Part shown: piece by piece, positions 5,705-7,270 of the stretch
How the letters are laid out: each line of letters starts with the position of its first letter
Numbering within the stretch: position 1 is the first letter of the stretch
DNA from: Bacillota bacterium
GTDB taxonomy: Bacteria > Bacillota > UBA4882 > UBA8346
Direction of reading: 5' to 3'
Length of the DNA stretch: 7,270 bases
NCBI GenBank assembly: GCA_023436305.1
Contig: JAEZJQ010000114.1
Coordinates: 1-7,270 of the forward strand
Program-made: the position numbers and the translations under genes
The notes under the pieces: model-generated
Databases searched by the model: none
Told to the model about the DNA's origin: nothing
What the model saw: only the letters and a program-made list of their open reading frames with translations

Positions 5705-7270
5705 TTACTTTTTCAAATACATCTCTAACGTCTTTTCAAGACTTTCTCCGCGTAAATTATCGGTGGTAATAATTATTCCATCCGGCCCAACCAATATCGG
5801 AGCCGGTAAGCGCCGAATGTCGAAATCTTGAGCAATCTGGTCCATCATTCCCCCATCCAAAACTGCATTACGCCATGGCATCGGCCATTTGTCACGAAAG
5901 GCGCGGACATCCTCCGGATTTTCATCCACGGAAAGGCTCAGTATTTCGAAATTATCGTTTTTAAATCTTTCATATGCTTTATGTAAAAACGGCATCTCAT
6001 CCTTGCATCCACCGCACCAGGTCGCCCAAAAGTCAATCAGGTAGTATTTTCCCAGCATACTTTGATTGGTAATCATCGTTTCGCTATCGATAAGCTTTAC
6101 TTTAAATTCCGGTAACGGTTTCCCTTGGGCAATTTTTTTATTGGGATCGAACATTGCCATTTCACTTTGGATTTCCCGAATATCCCCGTACTTGTTTTTG
6201 AGTTCATCATATATTGATTTTATTTTTTCTTTGTCATTCCGATCTTTGGCCGCCATCGCCATATTTAAAAGCGCCCTGGCCCGCACCCGGCGATCCGGAT
6301 TTTTTTCGTAAAATTCCTTGAGTAAGAGACTTGCTTGTTCTCTGCTCATATAATGACCCAACATAACCACTGTATAGGGTTCCACGCTCCATAATGGGGA
6401 ATCGACCGGAACTACTTGCAGAATTTCGGCGGGAGTGATCTTGTCCATTTTTACATTCATTTTCAACATGCGCACTAAGGTTACTGCGGCAAACTGGCGT
6501 ACTATCGGTTCATTTTGGATATTTTTTAGGGTATCAATTAAAGAATTATATAGATCGGAACTGTCAAGCATAAAGTCCTTTACGCTCTGATGGGTATTTC
6601 GATATTGCTTTAATGCGTTTAGATATCCATTGTATTGTTGATTAAACCGGTTGGAAATTGTAAAGACCGTTTCCAGGACTTTATGCTTGTTGTCAAATGA
6701 TATTTTGGGTAAACGATTATCATTGTTTGCAGATGTCAATTGGGCAGGATCAAATTTGATTGTTATTTTACCGGGATTTACTTTCAGAACGGAGCGATAA
6801 TTGCCGTTGTTATCATACTCTAGATAATCCGACATTGTGCCATTGACGGTTTGTTCATCAACCACACCGATCAATTGATAGCCAATCACGCTATCGGACA
6901 CTTCTCTTTCATAACTAAAGCTTCCATCCGCTTGTTTTTGCATGTTTTCGGCTTTTCGATAATCATAGTTATTCCAACTGCCGGTAATTTTTACCGCATC
7001 GATTGTTTTCCGGTAAATGTAAGGGCTCAAAGTAACCGTTACATCAATTTTGCGATCGGTTGCGGTGATATTTAACGGAATGGCAACCGGCTGATGATTA
7101 ACGGCGCTTATGAACAGTTTATACAGTCCCGGCGCTTTGATTTCAACCCGAAACTTGCCCTTCGAATCCGCCGGAATTGATTGGATAGCGGAAATATTGG
7201 TCTCTCCGATATCAGCCAGTTGAACATTGGCCATAACCGGTTTTTGGCCGTTCGACCCCAAAACCTGACC
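5705..7270 (-). CDS. TlpA/ResA-like thiol-disulfide oxidoreductase, multidomain (5' end outside window)
   Basis: The 521 codons seen end at TAA 5707-5705; the frame is open at the window edge, so the start is outside. Numbering from the edge, residues 1-82 look like a carboxypeptidase-regulatory-like beta-sandwich (opening GQVLGSNGQKPV, DSKGKF, APGLYKLFI). Residues 91-175 resemble a glycogen-binding/E-set fold (VKITGSWNNYD, DGSFSYEREV). Residues 185-380 are mostly helical and charged. Residues 383-521 are a thioredoxin domain with IDFWATWCGGC (redox cysteines 419 and 422) and the probable cis-Pro 489 in RRLPAP. Family members are extracytoplasmic, membrane- or lipid-anchored, and oxidise, reduce or isomerise thiols of exported proteins; the export signal here would lie upstream, unseen. 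CGGC is less usual than CGPC or CPPC. The next gene follows after 41 bases on the same strand, which suggests an operon. The thioredoxin call is firm; the electron partner and substrate are unknown. Confidence 0.9.
   Translation of the reverse strand, partial: GQVLGSNGQKPVMANVQLADIGETNISAIQSIPADSKGKFRVEIKAPGLYKLFISAVNHQPVAIPLNITATDRKIDVTVTLSPYIYRKTIDAVKITGSWNNYDYRKAENMQKQADGSFSYEREVSDSVIGYQLIGVVDEQTVNGTMSDYLEYDNNGNYRSVLKVNPGKITIKFDPAQLTSANNDNRLPKISFDNKHKVLETVFTISNRFNQQYNGYLNALKQYRNTHQSVKDFMLDSSDLYNSLIDTLKNIQNEPIVRQFAAVTLVRMLKMNVKMDKITPAEILQVVPVDSPLWSVEPYTVVMLGHYMSREQASLLLKEFYEKNPDRRVRARALLNMAMAAKDRNDKEKIKSIYDELKNKYGDIREIQSEMAMFDPNKKIAQGKPLPEFKVKLIDSETMITNQSMLGKYYLIDFWATWCGGCKDEMPFLHKAYERFKNDNFEILSLSVDENPEDVRAFRDKWPMPWRNAVLDGGMMDQIAQDFDIRRLPAPILVGPDGIIITTDNLRGESLEKTLEMYLKK
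6005..6016 (-). other. Thioredoxin active site CGGC
   Basis: TGC GGT GGA TGC on the minus strand encodes Cys-Gly-Gly-Cys in the context FWATW-CGGC-KDEMPFL, the usual position of the redox-active disulfide at the start of helix 1 of a thioredoxin fold. The two residues between the cysteines tune redox potential in this superfamily; Gly-Gly is an uncommon pair. Confidence 0.88.
6746..7000 (-). other. Glycogen-binding-like (E-set/CBM48-type) domain within the TlpA-like protein
   Basis: Residues 91-175 of the visible part carry the pattern seen in AMPK-type glycogen-binding and CBM48 domains: a hydrophobic strand leading to GSWNNYD, then a DGSFSYER strand, an aromatic YQLIG strand and DYLEYDNNGNYRSVL. 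In that family the equivalent segment is typically V-x-GSFNxW...M....DG.W......Y.YKF. I assign it by pattern only. It may be a structural beta-sandwich without carbohydrate binding, because the second conserved Trp is not obvious. Confidence 0.5.

Noticed and set aside
7259..7261. TTG as the start codon of the oxidoreductase gene
   Set aside because: The frame is open to the window edge, and the residues before it (GQV) already belong to the first strand of the beta-sandwich domain. No ribosome binding site or signal peptide is seen, so the true start is upstream.
1..7270. CRISPR array, tRNA or rRNA gene, insertion sequence
   Set aside because: No regularly spaced identical repeats, no cloverleaf-like segment and no terminal inverted repeats were seen; the window is coding throughout.

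Overview
The window reads as part of a chromosome from a bacterium with moderate GC, most likely a Gram-positive (Bacillota-like) lineage. The evidence is the strong purine-rich ribosome binding site AAGGGGG before the second gene, and an N-terminal region of the kind found on wall-associated and YD/RHS-type secreted proteins of Gram-positive bacteria. The carboxypeptidase-regulatory-like plus thioredoxin architecture of the first gene is also common in Bacteroidota, so the phylum is not certain. Essentially every base is coding, and all of it is on the minus strand. Transcription runs from position 7270 towards position 1.

At 5705-7270 is the 3' part (521 codons) of a TlpA/ResA-like thiol-disulfide oxidoreductase. 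It has a carboxypeptidase-regulatory-like domain, a glycogen-binding-like beta-sandwich, a helical middle and a C-terminal thioredoxin domain with a CGGC active site. Its start lies outside the window. A 41-base gap holds the ribosome binding site of the next gene.

From 5663 to position 1 runs one reading frame of a giant secreted multidomain protein, 1887 codons in the window with the 3' end outside. I checked this frame codon by codon. It contains exactly one stop, a TAA at 5462-5460 (codon 68). It sits 44 codons after the probable signal-peptide cleavage site, inside a motif that continues seamlessly on both sides. The gene is therefore either interrupted by a recent nonsense change (or a sequencing error) or read through; it is not frameshifted. 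After the stop come the rest of the conserved N-terminal region (to about codon 275), beta-rich modules, two tandem Ig-like repeats, a cysteine-rich segment, a Thr-Pro linker and a long array of Ig/FN3-like modules that leaves the window.

The most striking structure is in the cysteine-rich segment (2319-2486). Eight cysteines are spaced 9-7-5-6-5-7-9, so all four nested pairs share exactly the same centre. This is the geometry expected of a long beta-hairpin closed by four stacked cross-strand disulfides. A thiol-disulfide oxidoreductase encoded directly upstream, probably in the same transcript, makes a link between the two genes plausible. That link is inference.
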